64,000 bases of DNA from Denitratisoma oestradiolicum (GCF_902813185.1 NZ_LR778301.1:372001-436000), one strand, 5' to 3'. Counted from the stretch's first letter, positions 33,747 through 43,688 are shown. Program-made: numbers and translations. The notes: generated by a model not told the origin, from the sequence alone.

Positions 33747-34579
33747 AACGACGTTCCGCCATTCACACCCAGGAGGGCTTCACCCTGATCGAGGCGGTGA
33801 TGGTGATCGTCATCACCGGCATCATCGCCTCCATGGTGGCGATATTCATCAAGACCGCCGTGGACAGTTACTTCGATTCGGTGCGGCGGGCTGCCCTGAC
33901 GGATGCCGCCGATATCGCCCTGCGCCGCCTCTCCAGGGAGGTGCGACTGGCCGTGCCCAACAGTCTGCGGGTCAGCCTTGCGGGCGGGGTCTATAGCATC
34001 ACCCTGATCCCCACGCGGGACGGCGGCCGCTACCGCAACGAGAGCGATGGCTCCAGCGGGGGGCAGCCCCTGTGCAGCGGCGGAACGGTCAACGCCAGCT
34101 TCGATGCGCTGGGCCCCATGCCGGCGGTGGCCGTGGGGGATTCCGTGGTGGTGTTCAACGATGCCAGTCTCAACCCGGGGCCGGGCTGCGCCGCGCCCAG
34201 CGATGTGTATTGCGGCGGTAGCCGTGCCGCCGTGACGGCGGTAGGCGCTCATTCCCTCACCATCGGAGCACTGGCCAACAGTGCGGTGATCTGTAGCTAC
34301 GAGAACAACCGCTTCCAGGTGGTGGATCAGAATATCCGGGCCGTGACCTACACTTGCCCTGCCGCCACAGCCGGTGCCATGCAGCGCTTCGCCAATTACG
34401 GGTTCTCCACCACGCCCGGCGGGACGTCGGCCACGGTGGTGAATGGCGCCACCTGTTTTGTGGACGATTCCAACGCCCACCGTCCCAACGGTTCCCTTTA
34501 TGTCAATCTGACTTTGACCGACAATAGCGGCGAGCGGGTCGAAGTGTTCCGCCAGATCCACGTGGATAACACCCCATGA
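33740..34579 (+). CDS. mshO: MSHA minor prepilin MshO
   Basis: A 279-residue PilW/MshO-like prepilin: leader MVKRRSAIHTQEG, then FTLIEAVMVIVITGIIASMVAIFIKTAVDSYFD, and DAADIALRRLSREVRLAVPNSLRV. Five or more Cys in the C-terminal half suggest disulfides in the exported domain. It overlaps both neighbours (mshD by seven bases, mshP by four), typical of this locus. Confidence 0.86.
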   Translation: MVKRRSAIHTQEGFTLIEAVMVIVITGIIASMVAIFIKTAVDSYFDSVRRAALTDAADIALRRLSREVRLAVPNSLRVSLAGGVYSITLIPTRDGGRYRNESDGSSGGQPLCSGGTVNASFDALGPMPAVAVGDSVVVFNDASLNPGPGCAAPSDVYCGGSRAAVTAVGAHSLTIGALANSAVICSYENNRFQVVDQNIRAVTYTCPAATAGAMQRFANYGFSTTPGGTSATVVNGATCFVDDSNAHRPNGSLYVNLTLTDNSGERVEVFRQIHVDNTP

Positions 34580-35046
34580 AACGCGCCACGCAACAAAGCG
34601 GCTTCACCATCGTCTCCGCCATTTTCATCCTGGTGGTGCTGGCGGCGCTGGGGGCCTTCATCCTGGTGGTCTCCACTACCCAGCAGATCGGCTCGGCCTA
34701 CGACGTGCAGGGTGCACGGGCCTATCAGGCCGCACGGGCCGGCATCGAATGGGGTATCTATCAAACATGGAGCTCCAGCCCGGCAGGCCGGGCGGGCGCC
34801 GCGGCCTGCACCAGCACCACGCTGGCTTTCGCCGGCACCACCCTCCACGAGTTTCGCGTCACCGTTAGTTGCGTGGCGACGCCTGATCCTGCTGGCATGG
34901 GAGGTCCCACGGTATTCACCGTCATCGCGGTAGCCTGCAACAGGCCCAATCTTGATGGCAGTTGCTCCGATGCCAACGGCAATGCCAATTCCGCATCCGC
35001 CGGCAGTTTCGGCTACATCGAACGCCGTGTCACGGTGACGATTTAG
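34576..35046 (+). CDS. mshP: MSHA biogenesis protein MshP (PilX-like)
   Basis: A 156-residue prepilin-like protein with leader MKRATQQSG, hydrophobic FTIVSAIFILVVLAALGAFIL and the DVQGARAYQAARAGIEWGIYQT helix shared by PilX/MshP. Its ATG overlaps the mshO stop. Glu at +5 of the usual pilin is replaced here (FTIVS), as in other PilX-type proteins, which usually sit at the pilus tip or initiation complex. Four Cys lie in the C-terminal region. Confidence 0.84.
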   Translation: MKRATQQSGFTIVSAIFILVVLAALGAFILVVSTTQQIGSAYDVQGARAYQAARAGIEWGIYQTWSSSPAGRAGAAACTSTTLAFAGTTLHEFRVTVSCVATPDPAGMGGPTVFTVIAVACNRPNLDGSCSDANGNANSASAGSFGYIERRVTVTI

Positions 35047-35058
35047 ACAGGGGCCGCC

Positions 35059-38000
35059 ATGAAATCCATGGGCTGGGATGGGGTGAATCGATTGCGCAGG
35101 GCTGCTGTCCTGTTTCTTGGAATGTTTTTCCTGACGCTGCTCGGCATTGGCTCGGCCCAGGCCCAGATCGCCTTCCGGGCTGCCCAGAACGCCAGCATGG
35201 CATCCGCCGGCGCCAGCAGCATCACCTATGTGGGCAGCGGCGGGCTGGCCACGGCGAACAGCGGCAATGCCACCCCGACCCTGCCGGCCCATGCCGCCAA
35301 TGACCTGCTGATCTGCCTGGTGGAGTCCCGGGACAATGTTGCCCACTCGGTCAGCGGATGGACCGCTTTCTTCAGCGCTACGCTGACCAACCACCGCGCC
35401 TCGATCTTTTACAAGATTGCCGGGGCCTCGGAGTCCAATCCCACGGTGGTCCACAGTGGCGGCTCCAGCATCATCGCCCGTTGTTCCGCCTTCCGCGGCG
35501 TCGACACCGTCACTCCCATCGACGTTGCCTACGGCGCCCAGACCACGGCGGGCGACGACAAGATCAATACCGGATCCATCACCACCGCGACCGCCGGCGA
35601 CATGTTGCTGATCGCCGGCATGATCGACGACAACCGTAATCAGGGCGCGGGCATCGCGGGTTGGGCCAATGCGTTCTTTTCGACATACGACTCCGCCAAC
35701 GACAACGCCATCGCCCTCTACTACCTGGGGCAGGCCAGCGCCGGCGCCACCGGGCCGTTCCAGGTGGATACCGATGGCAATGCCAACAGCCATGGCGTAC
35801 TGCTGGCCCTGCGGCCGGCGACGGTCGGGATGCCGGGCCTGGCCATCAACCGGCCGGCGGGCACGGACACCGGGGATGTGATGATCGCGGCGCTGGTGGT
35901 GACGCCCAGCACCGTGGGCCTGACAGCGCCCGCGGGCTGGACCCTGGTGCGGGACACGGTGCACAACGCCAGCGGCGGCGATGCCCATCTGATCACCTAT
36001 GTGAAGGCCGTGACGGCCATCGGCAGCGAACCGGCGAGCTACACCTGGACCTATTCCGCCGCCCATTCGGGGTCGTCGGGGGGCATTGCCGCCTTTTCCG
36101 GGGCCGATACGGCGAATCCCGTCGTGACTTCGGCCGAGTTGAAGGAAAACAACGCGATCCTCAATCAGACCGCGCCCAGCATCACGGCCAGCGCAACGGA
36201 CATGCTGGTCACCGCGCATGAGTATCAGAGTTCAGGCACCTGGACGCCGCCGGCCGGCATGACGGAAATGGTGGACGAGTATTCCGCGGCATCCACGGGC
36301 GCTTCCGGCGTTTCCCTGTCGATGAACTCCCTGTTGCTGGCCGCCTCGGGCGCTACCGGCACCAAGATTGCCGTCGCCTCCGGCGACAGCGACGAAGGGG
36401 CCTCCCAGTCCATTGCCCTGCGTCAGAGTCTGGGAGTGAACTGCTTTACCGTTGCTGCTGGCAACTGGAACGATCCCGCCGTGTGGGACGACAGTTGCCA
36501 TGGCAGCAGCGGCTTTCCCCTCAATGGCGACACGGTGACCATCAACAGCCACACCGTCACGTTGAATGTGTCCACTTCCCGGGTGGCCGGGATGGTCGTC
36601 AACAACGGTGGCACTCTCTCCAATACGGCAGGAAATACCCTGAATCTTGGGTCTACTCCCTCGGGTACCCTCTCGGGGAATGGCGTGCTGAGCAACAGCG
36701 GCACCCTGGCCCTGGGCACTGGTTCGGTAATCCTGTCCACCAACTACCAGTTCACCGGCAGCGCCGCCAGCACCTGGACCCTGAATCAGCTTGATCTGGG
36801 CGGCAGAAGTCTCACCTTCGGTGCCGCCGATGCCTACACCATCGGCTTCGCCGCTGCCACGCCGATTCAGAACGTGGGCAGCCTCAATACCACCGGCACC
36901 AACAGCACGGTCACTTTCCAGTTCGGTGGCGCCGCCCAGGCCCTGCCGGTGGCCAATGTGCGCTATCCCAAGGTGGTCCTGGCCGGCAGTGGCGCCAAGA
37001 CCCTGTCCGGTGCGGGCACCTTCGACGTGCGCGGCAGCTTCACCCTCGACAGCGGTCCGACCTTCAATAGCGGCACCCACGGGGTGAGCCTGTATGGCGA
37101 CTTCACCAATAACGGCGGCAGCAACTTCAATAGCGGCGGCAGCGACAGCAGCACCTGGAGCTTTCTCGGGGCCTCGATCCAGAACATCAACAGCTCGGGC
37201 ACCGACACGGTATTTCCCAGCCTGACCCTGAACAACAGCAATGGCATCGCCATGAATGCCGGCACCACGGTGAAGACTCTGCTCACCCTGACCAATGGTT
37301 ATATTTCCACCGGCAACAACATCCTGATCCTGACGGCCTACTGCAATACCCCCAGTTGGGCCAGGACCAACGGTTTTGTCAGCGGCAGGCTGCGCTTTAC
37401 CTTCAATACGGGCACCACCACCTGCACCTATCCCATCGGCAGCAGCGCCACCTACGCCCCGGTGGGCGTCACCATGGTGGCCACGGCGGCCGGCGGCACC
37501 CTGACCGCCAGCACCACGGGCAGCGAGCATCCCCAGATTGCTTCTTCCGGCATCGACGCCACCAAGGATGCCAACCGCTACTGGACCCTGGGGGCCACCA
37601 CCGACAGCACGGGTAATTTCACCAGTTACGGCGCCACCTTCAACGCCGATACCGGCGATATCGACATCGGCGCCACTACCGCCAATTTTGTCATCGGCAA
37701 GTACACCAGCAGCGCCTGGACCCTGCCCACGCCGGTAAGCGGGGCCAGTTGGGCCAGTGGTTGGGCAGTCGGCGTCTCCAATGTCTCGGTGGCGGGTGCG
37801 GGCTTCGGCGATTTCGTCATGGGCGAGGTGCCTGCCTCCTGCCTGCCGCCCACGGATATCAGCGGTCTGCCCGCGATGACCTGCGTTTGCGACAATTTCG
37901 GTCGTACTGCCTTGAATCCTTCGACGATCTATGGCCAGAACTGGATTGTCGACAACAAGAACCAGAGCAGCACCTTCGGCAATCCCCGCATCGTCAACTC

Positions 38001-41000
38001 CGGCTATCTGCGCCTCACCGACAATAGCAGCCAGGTGGCCACGGTGGCCAATGTGCCCGGCACCTTTCCGGCGGCCGGCAACATGATCATCACGGAGTTC
38101 CGCCACTACGCCTACAGCGGCAGCAATCCGGGGGCCGATGGAATCGCCCTGACGCTCTCCGATTCCGGGCTGACGCCGACGCCGGGCGCCTTCGGCGGCT
38201 CCCTGGGCTATGCGCAGAAATCCAATCCGGGATCGGACTGCACCACGGCGGGCGGCTGCCCCGGTTTCAACGGTGGCTGGATGGGAATCGGCATTGACGA
38301 GTGGGGCAATTTCGCCAACGCCACCGAGGGGCGTCAGGGCGGGGTGGGCCTCACGGCCCAGGCGGTGACCCTGCGGGGCTCCGGCGCCGGCCAGACCGGC
38401 TATCCTTACCTGTCCACCTCGGGCGCCCTGTCGCCGACGATAGACAATCCCACCTCCACCGTGGCTTCCCGGGGCCACAAGTATCGCATCGTGGTGGATG
38501 CCCGGAATTACACCTCGGGCAATCGCACGGCCCTGGTGCAGGTGCAGCGGGATACCGGCACGGGCTACGTCACCCTGCCCAATCTGAACTTCCCCAACAT
38601 CTACAGCATCAACGCTTCCCAGGCCGATGTGCCCGCCAACTGGAAGCTGTCGTTTACCGGCTCCACGGGGGCCGCCATCAACATTCACGAGATCGCCGGA
38701 CTCAAGGTCTGCGCCCAGAGCTACACGCCGCCGGCGGGCTTCCGCATCCAGGTGGACAATCTGTCCCCCAGCACCTGCGCCACCGCCGGCGGCAACCCGG
38801 CGGCCCCCATCGTCACGGTGACCGCCATCGATTCCAGCGGCAATACCGTTACCAACTATACCCAGACGGTGACCCTGTCGGCCACCCTGTTCGGCGGCGG
38901 GGCTTCGGCCGCGGCGTGGAGCGTGGTCAGCGGTCAGGCCCAGGGCTCCCTGGTCGGCAATGCCTATACCTTCGCCAGCGCCGATGCCGGGGTGGCCAAG
39001 TTCTATCTGGTGGATGCCAGTTCCCAGGATGTGTACATCACCGTGACCGAGAGCGGCGGCAGTCCCCTGACCTCCCTGGCCACGCCGGTGCAGTACCGGG
39101 GCGGATCCTTCAATGTGACGGTTCCGGATTCCCTCGGCAGCCAGGCGGTGGCCGCACGTCCCCATTTGATGCGCATCACCCGCACCACCTGCGGCGGCGG
39201 CGGCGCGACGACGGATACCAGCTACATCGGCGCCAAGACTCTGGATGGCTGGTTCAGTCCGGTGAGCGGCGTCCATCCCGCAGCGGCGGCAGCGCCCCTG
39301 ATCTGCACCACCAACGGCAGCGGCACCTGCCTGCCCGCCGCGGGCAGCAGTTGTTCCCTGGCCCTGCCCAATACGGCGACGGGCCTGTCGGCCACCACCA
39401 ATAATCTGCCGACCCTCAACTTCGCCAGCGGCGTGGCCGATGTCTGCCTGGTCACCAGCGACGTGGGCCAGTATCCCATCAGCGTGCGGGATGATTCCAA
39501 CGTTTCCTCGCCGGTCACCGGGTCGTCGATCAACCTGACAGTGAGGCCCTTCGCCCTCTACTTCCATACCGCGAAAAAAGGCGGCATCGCCAACCCCCTG
39601 GGCGGCGCCAAGTTCCTGCCCGCCGGGGACAGCTTCGAAGCCACCGTCGCGGCGGTGCGCTGGTGGGCGGCCCTGGATGCCAACTACGACGGCGTCCCCG
39701 ACGTCGACAAGTCGCCGACGGCGGAGCCGGCCAACTGGGCCACGGCCGCCACCAGCACCACCGCAGCTTTTGCCTGGCTCACCAGCCTGAGTCGGGACAG
39801 TATCGTTTCCCCCGTGGGAGGCATCGGCGATCTGGGGTACTCGGGCACCTCGATTGCCGTCGGAAGCTGGAGCGGTGGTCAGGCGGTGCTGGCCAGCAAC
39901 AGCCTCAATTTCGATGAGCTGGGCAGTTTCACCGCCAAGCCCCTGGCATCGGCTTACCTGGGGGCGGGCGATGTGCCCTGGGCCTCCGATGTGGTGGGGC
40001 GTTTCTACCTGGATCATTTTTCCCTGGCGTCGGGAACGGTGACGGCCGCCTGCAACGGCTTCACCTATATGGACCAACCCGCCCTGGGGATTGCCTACCG
40101 CTTGGAGGCCCGCAACAAGAACGACATCAAGACCAGCAATTACGCCGCCAGCCTGGGCTATGCGGTGGCGACCCCGAGCCTGGTGGCTGAGAACGGCAAT
40201 GACGGGGTGAACCTGATCGGCCGCATCAGCGGAATCGGCACGGCCTCCTGGACGGCGGGCGTCTACGAGGTGGCGAGTACCGGCAACGCCCAGTTCTCGC
40301 GTCCTGGCGGCGCCACCGCCACCTGGACCGTCGCCAATGGCGCGGGCGCCTTCGATATGCTGGCTTTGGGAATCAAGGCGATTGACAACGACGGCGCCAA
40401 GATCAGCGGTGTCGACATGCGGGCCGACAAGACCGATGCCCTGTGCACTGCGCCAGGCACCGACAGTGCCACCGATTGCGATGCCAAAAAGATCGGCGCG
40501 GCCACCCGGATTCGCTTCGGCCGCCTGCGCCTGCTGGACAGCTATGGTTCCGAACTGCTGGCCCAGCGGGTGCCGGTGCGGGCCGAATACATTGCCAGCC
40601 TGTCCGGGGCCGTGCCGGTGTTCCGGCTCAACGACCTGGATAACTGCACCAGCTTCAATCCCCACGATGTCATGGCCCTGGGGAACTATGCCGCGCCGGC
40701 GGGGGCGGCCACTCCCCTGGCCGCCGGCAATCTGGATATCAGCCACATCGCCACTTCCCTCTACGACAGGACCACGGGCCAGGCGACGGCAGGGTCCAAA
40801 CTGGCGGGGGGCGAAGCAGTGATCCGGGTGACGGCGCCCACGCCTGCGGCGACGGGCAGCGTGGCCCTGGCGCTGAATCTGGGTGCCTCCACCAGCGGCG
40901 CCAGTTGCGTCAATCCGGCATTGCCCGGTTCCCTGGCCGGGGCCAGCCTGGGCTGGCTGCGCAGTGATTGGGGATGCAGTGGCGGCGCCTTCGGCAGCGA

Positions 41001-41067
41001 TCCCAACGCACGGATCACCTTCGGTACGCCCAAGAGCCGTTTCATCTACCTGCGGGAACGGTACTGA
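35059..41067 (+). CDS. mshQ: Giant MshQ-type surface protein with lectin-like domain
   Basis: A 2002-residue exported protein. A signal peptide (VLFLGMFFLTLLGIGSAQA) is followed by two similar beta domains (about 35-240 and 250-455; shared pattern of GWT, SGGSS, FRG/FSGAD), a strand-rich repeat region (about 455-930, starting NWNDPAVWDDSC) and an L-type-lectin-like domain at about 942-1222 (DNFGR, ADGIALTLSD, GFNGGWMGIGIDEWGNF). The last 750 residues match DUF6701, the C-terminal domain of MshQ. It is the longest gene of the window and likely forms a pilus-associated adhesin. Composition is rich in Ala, Gly, Ser and Thr. No membrane anchor is seen. Confidence 0.85.
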   Translation: MKSMGWDGVNRLRRAAVLFLGMFFLTLLGIGSAQAQIAFRAAQNASMASAGASSITYVGSGGLATANSGNATPTLPAHAANDLLICLVESRDNVAHSVSGWTAFFSATLTNHRASIFYKIAGASESNPTVVHSGGSSIIARCSAFRGVDTVTPIDVAYGAQTTAGDDKINTGSITTATAGDMLLIAGMIDDNRNQGAGIAGWANAFFSTYDSANDNAIALYYLGQASAGATGPFQVDTDGNANSHGVLLALRPATVGMPGLAINRPAGTDTGDVMIAALVVTPSTVGLTAPAGWTLVRDTVHNASGGDAHLITYVKAVTAIGSEPASYTWTYSAAHSGSSGGIAAFSGADTANPVVTSAELKENNAILNQTAPSITASATDMLVTAHEYQSSGTWTPPAGMTEMVDEYSAASTGASGVSLSMNSLLLAASGATGTKIAVASGDSDEGASQSIALRQSLGVNCFTVAAGNWNDPAVWDDSCHGSSGFPLNGDTVTINSHTVTLNVSTSRVAGMVVNNGGTLSNTAGNTLNLGSTPSGTLSGNGVLSNSGTLALGTGSVILSTNYQFTGSAASTWTLNQLDLGGRSLTFGAADAYTIGFAAATPIQNVGSLNTTGTNSTVTFQFGGAAQALPVANVRYPKVVLAGSGAKTLSGAGTFDVRGSFTLDSGPTFNSGTHGVSLYGDFTNNGGSNFNSGGSDSSTWSFLGASIQNINSSGTDTVFPSLTLNNSNGIAMNAGTTVKTLLTLTNGYISTGNNILILTAYCNTPSWARTNGFVSGRLRFTFNTGTTTCTYPIGSSATYAPVGVTMVATAAGGTLTASTTGSEHPQIASSGIDATKDANRYWTLGATTDSTGNFTSYGATFNADTGDIDIGATTANFVIGKYTSSAWTLPTPVSGASWASGWAVGVSNVSVAGAGFGDFVMGEVPASCLPPTDISGLPAMTCVCDNFGRTALNPSTIYGQNWIVDNKNQSSTFGNPRIVNSGYLRLTDNSSQVATVANVPGTFPAAGNMIITEFRHYAYSGSNPGADGIALTLSDSGLTPTPGAFGGSLGYAQKSNPGSDCTTAGGCPGFNGGWMGIGIDEWGNFANATEGRQGGVGLTAQAVTLRGSGAGQTGYPYLSTSGALSPTIDNPTSTVASRGHKYRIVVDARNYTSGNRTALVQVQRDTGTGYVTLPNLNFPNIYSINASQADVPANWKLSFTGSTGAAINIHEIAGLKVCAQSYTPPAGFRIQVDNLSPSTCATAGGNPAAPIVTVTAIDSSGNTVTNYTQTVTLSATLFGGGASAAAWSVVSGQAQGSLVGNAYTFASADAGVAKFYLVDASSQDVYITVTESGGSPLTSLATPVQYRGGSFNVTVPDSLGSQAVAARPHLMRITRTTCGGGGATTDTSYIGAKTLDGWFSPVSGVHPAAAAAPLICTTNGSGTCLPAAGSSCSLALPNTATGLSATTNNLPTLNFASGVADVCLVTSDVGQYPISVRDDSNVSSPVTGSSINLTVRPFALYFHTAKKGGIANPLGGAKFLPAGDSFEATVAAVRWWAALDANYDGVPDVDKSPTAEPANWATAATSTTAAFAWLTSLSRDSIVSPVGGIGDLGYSGTSIAVGSWSGGQAVLASNSLNFDELGSFTAKPLASAYLGAGDVPWASDVVGRFYLDHFSLASGTVTAACNGFTYMDQPALGIAYRLEARNKNDIKTSNYAASLGYAVATPSLVAENGNDGVNLIGRISGIGTASWTAGVYEVASTGNAQFSRPGGATATWTVANGAGAFDMLALGIKAIDNDGAKISGVDMRADKTDALCTAPGTDSATDCDAKKIGAATRIRFGRLRLLDSYGSELLAQRVPVRAEYIASLSGAVPVFRLNDLDNCTSFNPHDVMALGNYAAPAGAATPLAAGNLDISHIATSLYDRTTGQATAGSKLAGGEAVIRVTAPTPAATGSVALALNLGASTSGASCVNPALPGSLAGASLGWLRSDWGCSGGAFGSDPNARITFGTPKSRFIYLRERY

Positions 41068-41183
41068 CGCTTGCCCCCCGGCTTGCTTGACGAATGGCAA
41101 GCTTTTCCCCACTACTTGCGCAGATTGCCCTTGACGTCCGCCACCGATAATCCCACGCGTGAAAAAGTGTTTCGGGCGAGGGC

Positions 41184-42122
41184 ATGTGGCCTAGTCGGCG
41201 TCAACTGGTTTCCAGCGATGGGTGGACCTCCGTGGTCTTCCGCTCCCAGGGAGTGGAGGTGGCCCGGGTGCGTCGTCGCACCGACGGCTTGCCCCAGGTG
41301 CTGGCCTGGGATGCCTTCGGCGAGACGGGGTCGCGGCCGGATGTCCTGAAACGCTTGCGGAGCAGCCGCCGGCTGGGCGGGGGCGATCGTTGTACCACGC
41401 TGCTGGGGCATGGGCAGTACCAGTTGTTCCAGATGGAGGCCCCTTCCGTTCCCGCCGAGGAGCGGCGTGATGCCCTGCGCTGGCGTATCAAGGAAATGGT
41501 GTCTTTCCCGGTGGATCAGGCCGGCATCGATGTGCTGGACATTCCCGGCGCGCCGGATAGTGGCGGTCGGGCGGCCCAGGTCTATGTGGTGGCGGCCGGC
41601 AACGAGGTGTTGGCCCCCGTGGTTCAGGACTTCCAGCAGGCGCGGCTGCCCCTGGTGGCCATTGATATTCCCGAGCTGGCCCAGCGCAACATCGCCACCC
41701 TGTTCGAGGAACCCAACCGGGGGCTGGCCCTGCTGGTGTTCGACGCCACGGGTGGCTGTTTGACCTTTACCTACCAGGGCGAGTTGTATGTGACCCGGCG
41801 CATCGAGGCTACCGCCGACGAGTTGATGAGGGCCGGAAAGGGAAGCGAGAGCCTCCACGAGCGGGTGCTGCTGGATGTGCAGCGCTCCCTGGACAACTTC
41901 GACCGCAATTATTCCTTCATCACCCTGAGCCGCCTGCTGGTGGCGCCCCTGTCCGGCGCGGAGGCTTTCATCGAGTTCCTGCGGGAAAACCTGTTCCAGA
42001 CCGTGGAGGTGATGGATCTGGCCCAGGGGCTGGATCTTGCCGCCGTGCCTGTCCTGGCCGAGCCGGGGCGCCAGTCCGAGGCCCTGCTGGCCATCGGTGC
42101 CGCCTTGCGGGAGGATGCATGA
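41184..42122 (+). CDS. mshI: MSHA biogenesis protein MshI (PilM-like)
   Basis: A 312-residue cytoplasmic actin-like protein related to PilM: alternating strand and helix with ERRDALRWRIKEMVSFPVDQAGIDVLDIP, ALLVFDATGGCLTFTYQGELYVTRRIEAT and SLDNFDRNYSFITLSRLLVAPLSG. It helps link the pilus motor to the inner-membrane PilN/PilO-like proteins encoded next. It starts 116 bases after mshQ. The ATG at 41184 leads into MWPSRRQLVSSDGWTSV; the first residues are basic. It ends 217 bases before the next gene, a gap filled with repeats. Confidence 0.85.
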   Translation: MWPSRRQLVSSDGWTSVVFRSQGVEVARVRRRTDGLPQVLAWDAFGETGSRPDVLKRLRSSRRLGGGDRCTTLLGHGQYQLFQMEAPSVPAEERRDALRWRIKEMVSFPVDQAGIDVLDIPGAPDSGGRAAQVYVVAAGNEVLAPVVQDFQQARLPLVAIDIPELAQRNIATLFEEPNRGLALLVFDATGGCLTFTYQGELYVTRRIEATADELMRAGKGSESLHERVLLDVQRSLDNFDRNYSFITLSRLLVAPLSGAEAFIEFLRENLFQTVEVMDLAQGLDLAAVPVLAEPGRQSEALLAIGAALREDA

Positions 42123-42338
42123 GCGCCCCGCACGGCCGCCCGAAGGGGCGCCAACCCAGCCCCGGAGCCGCGCAGCGGCGAACCGTTGTCACCTCATCTC
42201 CTGGGAAGGGGGGCGGGGGGAGGGCGCCGCGCCGCATGGCCGCCCAAAGGCGCGGCAGCCTTATCTATGGAGCCGGCGTTCGCCGGCGAACCACCGTCAC
42301 CCCCTCCCTCGGGGAGGGGGTCGGGGGGAGGGTAGTCC
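42123..42338. repeat. Two tandem family A palindromic repeats inside the msh operon
   Basis: Between mshI and the PilN-like gene lie two head-to-tail units: GGAGCCGCGCAGCGGCGAACCGTTGTCACC (about 42163-42193) and GGAGCCGGCGTTCGCCGGCGAACCACCGTCACC (about 42270-42302). Each is accompanied by purine/pyrimidine stretches such as CCCTCCCTCGGGGAGGGGG. An additional hairpin, GCGCCGCGCC...GGCGCGGC, sits between. The G-rich end doubles as the ribosome site of the next gene. Confidence 0.7.
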
Positions 42339-42339
42339 A

Positions 42340-43020
42340 TTGAGCCAGCAGATCAATCTTTACAACCCCGCTCTGCTGAAAAGGCGTGAACTGCTTTCGG
42401 CGGCAAATCTGGCCATGGTCACCGCCCTGCTGCTGCTGGCCATGGCCGGGGCGAGCGGGGTGGTCCGGGTCAAGACTTCTCGGCTGGAGACGGAGGTCAC
42501 GGTTCTCTCGACCCGGCTCAAGGCTGAACAGGACCAGATGGCGGCTCTGGGCCGGGAAATTTCCGGCCGCAAGCCTGATGTCCGGCTGGAGTCGGAGTTG
42601 AAGACGGTCGGCGAACTGCTGATGACCCGGCAGAAGGCGATGGAACTGCTGGGCCACAGCCTGGGACCCAGCTCGGTGGGCTTTGCCGAGTATCTGAGCG
42701 GCCTTGCCCGCCAGACTCCGGCTGGCATCTGGCTGACCAGTTTTGCCGTGGCGGTGGACGGCTCGGGCATGGAGATTCGCGGTCGCACCAACGATCCGGC
42801 GCTGTTGCCGGACTACATTCAGCGCCTGAATGGCGAAAAGGCATTCAAGGGCCGCTCCTTCGCTGCCATGCAGTTGCAGGCGGGGAAGGCTGAAACGACA
42901 GGGACGCCGGGTGCCGCCGTTACGTCCCCGCCCTTTCACGAGTTCGCTCTGATTCCCCGGCAGAAGCTTGCCGAGGAAGGGAGAACGGCCTTGTCGAACG
43001 CCGGGGAGCCGCGGTCATGA
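42340..43020 (+). CDS. MSHA biogenesis protein, PilN-like (MshI2)
   Basis: A 226-residue bitopic protein. SQQINLYNPALLKRRELLSAANL is the typical PilN/MshI2 opening, followed by a membrane helix (LAMVTALLLLAMAGASGVV), a coiled coil (RLETEVTVLSTRLKAEQDQMAAL) and a periplasmic alpha/beta domain (GFAEYLSGLARQTPAGIWLTSF). The start is a TTG at 42340, preceded by GGGGGGAGGG at proper spacing; no ATG fits the family N-terminus. The TGA overlaps the ATG of the following mshJ gene. Confidence 0.83.
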   Translation: MSQQINLYNPALLKRRELLSAANLAMVTALLLLAMAGASGVVRVKTSRLETEVTVLSTRLKAEQDQMAALGREISGRKPDVRLESELKTVGELLMTRQKAMELLGHSLGPSSVGFAEYLSGLARQTPAGIWLTSFAVAVDGSGMEIRGRTNDPALLPDYIQRLNGEKAFKGRSFAAMQLQAGKAETTGTPGAAVTSPPFHEFALIPRQKLAEEGRTALSNAGEPRS

Positions 43021-43688
43021 AGGCCCGCTGGAATGCCCTGGCCGCTCGCTTCGCCGCCCTTGGCCTGCGGGAGCGGCGGATGACGGCGGGGGCCGTGGTC
43101 CTGGTGACGGGGCTGGGTGGTTACATGCTGGGTCTGGAACCCAGCCTGCTCAAGATGAGCGCCCTGGAAAAACAATTGATCCGGCAGCGGGGGGAACTGG
43201 CTGTCCTGGAGCCCCAGGTGGCGGAGATGAAGGCACGGCTGCGGGACCCGGACGCAGCCAATCGGGCGGCTCTGGCCGAGGCGCACAGCAAGTTGGCGGC
43301 CCTGGATGTCCGTCTGCGCGAATACGACAGCATCCTGGTGCCGCCGGACCAGGTGCCCCGCCTGCTCCAGGCGCTGCTGGCCCGTCATCGCGGCCTGGAA
43401 CTGGTCAGCCTGCGTACCCTGGCGCCGGCGCCGCTGATCGCTCCGCCAGCCGGCGAAACCGTGTCCGCGTCGAAGGGCGAAGTCGCTACCGGCAACCTGT
43501 TCCGGCACGGTATCGAGCTGCGCATGGCCGGCCCCTATCCTGACCTGCAACGCTATCTGTCGGAACTGGAGGGTTCGCCCCAGAAGTTGCTCTGGGAACA
43601 TATGTCCCTGGTGGCGGCTTACCCCAGGAGCGAATTGACCCTGAGACTCTATACCCTGAGTCTCGATTCCACATGGCTGGTGGTATGA
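43017..43688 (+). CDS. mshJ: MSHA biogenesis protein MshJ (PilO-like)
   Basis: A 223-residue membrane protein: basic N-terminus, helix MTAGAVVLVTGLGGYML, then coiled coil (LEKQLIRQRGELAVLEPQVAEMKARLR) and a C-terminal ferredoxin-like domain (HGIELRMAGPYPDLQRYLSELEG). It pairs with the PilN-like protein to build the inner-membrane alignment complex. The ATG at 43017 overlaps the previous stop and its own stop overlaps the mshK ATG (ATGA in both cases). Confidence 0.85.
   Translation: MKARWNALAARFAALGLRERRMTAGAVVLVTGLGGYMLGLEPSLLKMSALEKQLIRQRGELAVLEPQVAEMKARLRDPDAANRAALAEAHSKLAALDVRLREYDSILVPPDQVPRLLQALLARHRGLELVSLRTLAPAPLIAPPAGETVSASKGEVATGNLFRHGIELRMAGPYPDLQRYLSELEGSPQKLLWEHMSLVAAYPRSELTLRLYTLSLDSTWLVV

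Noticed and set aside
36232..41112. A 1626-residue open frame on the minus strand opposite mshQ
   Set aside because: It mirrors the highly GC-rich, Ala/Gly/Thr-coded mshQ; the translation is Gly/His/Arg-rich without family features, and mshQ has a signal peptide, lectin-like and DUF6701 parts.
42123..42338. CRISPR-like array in the msh operon
   Set aside because: Only two degenerate repeat units are present, with no regular spacers; the units are hairpin-forming intergenic repeats found elsewhere in the window.
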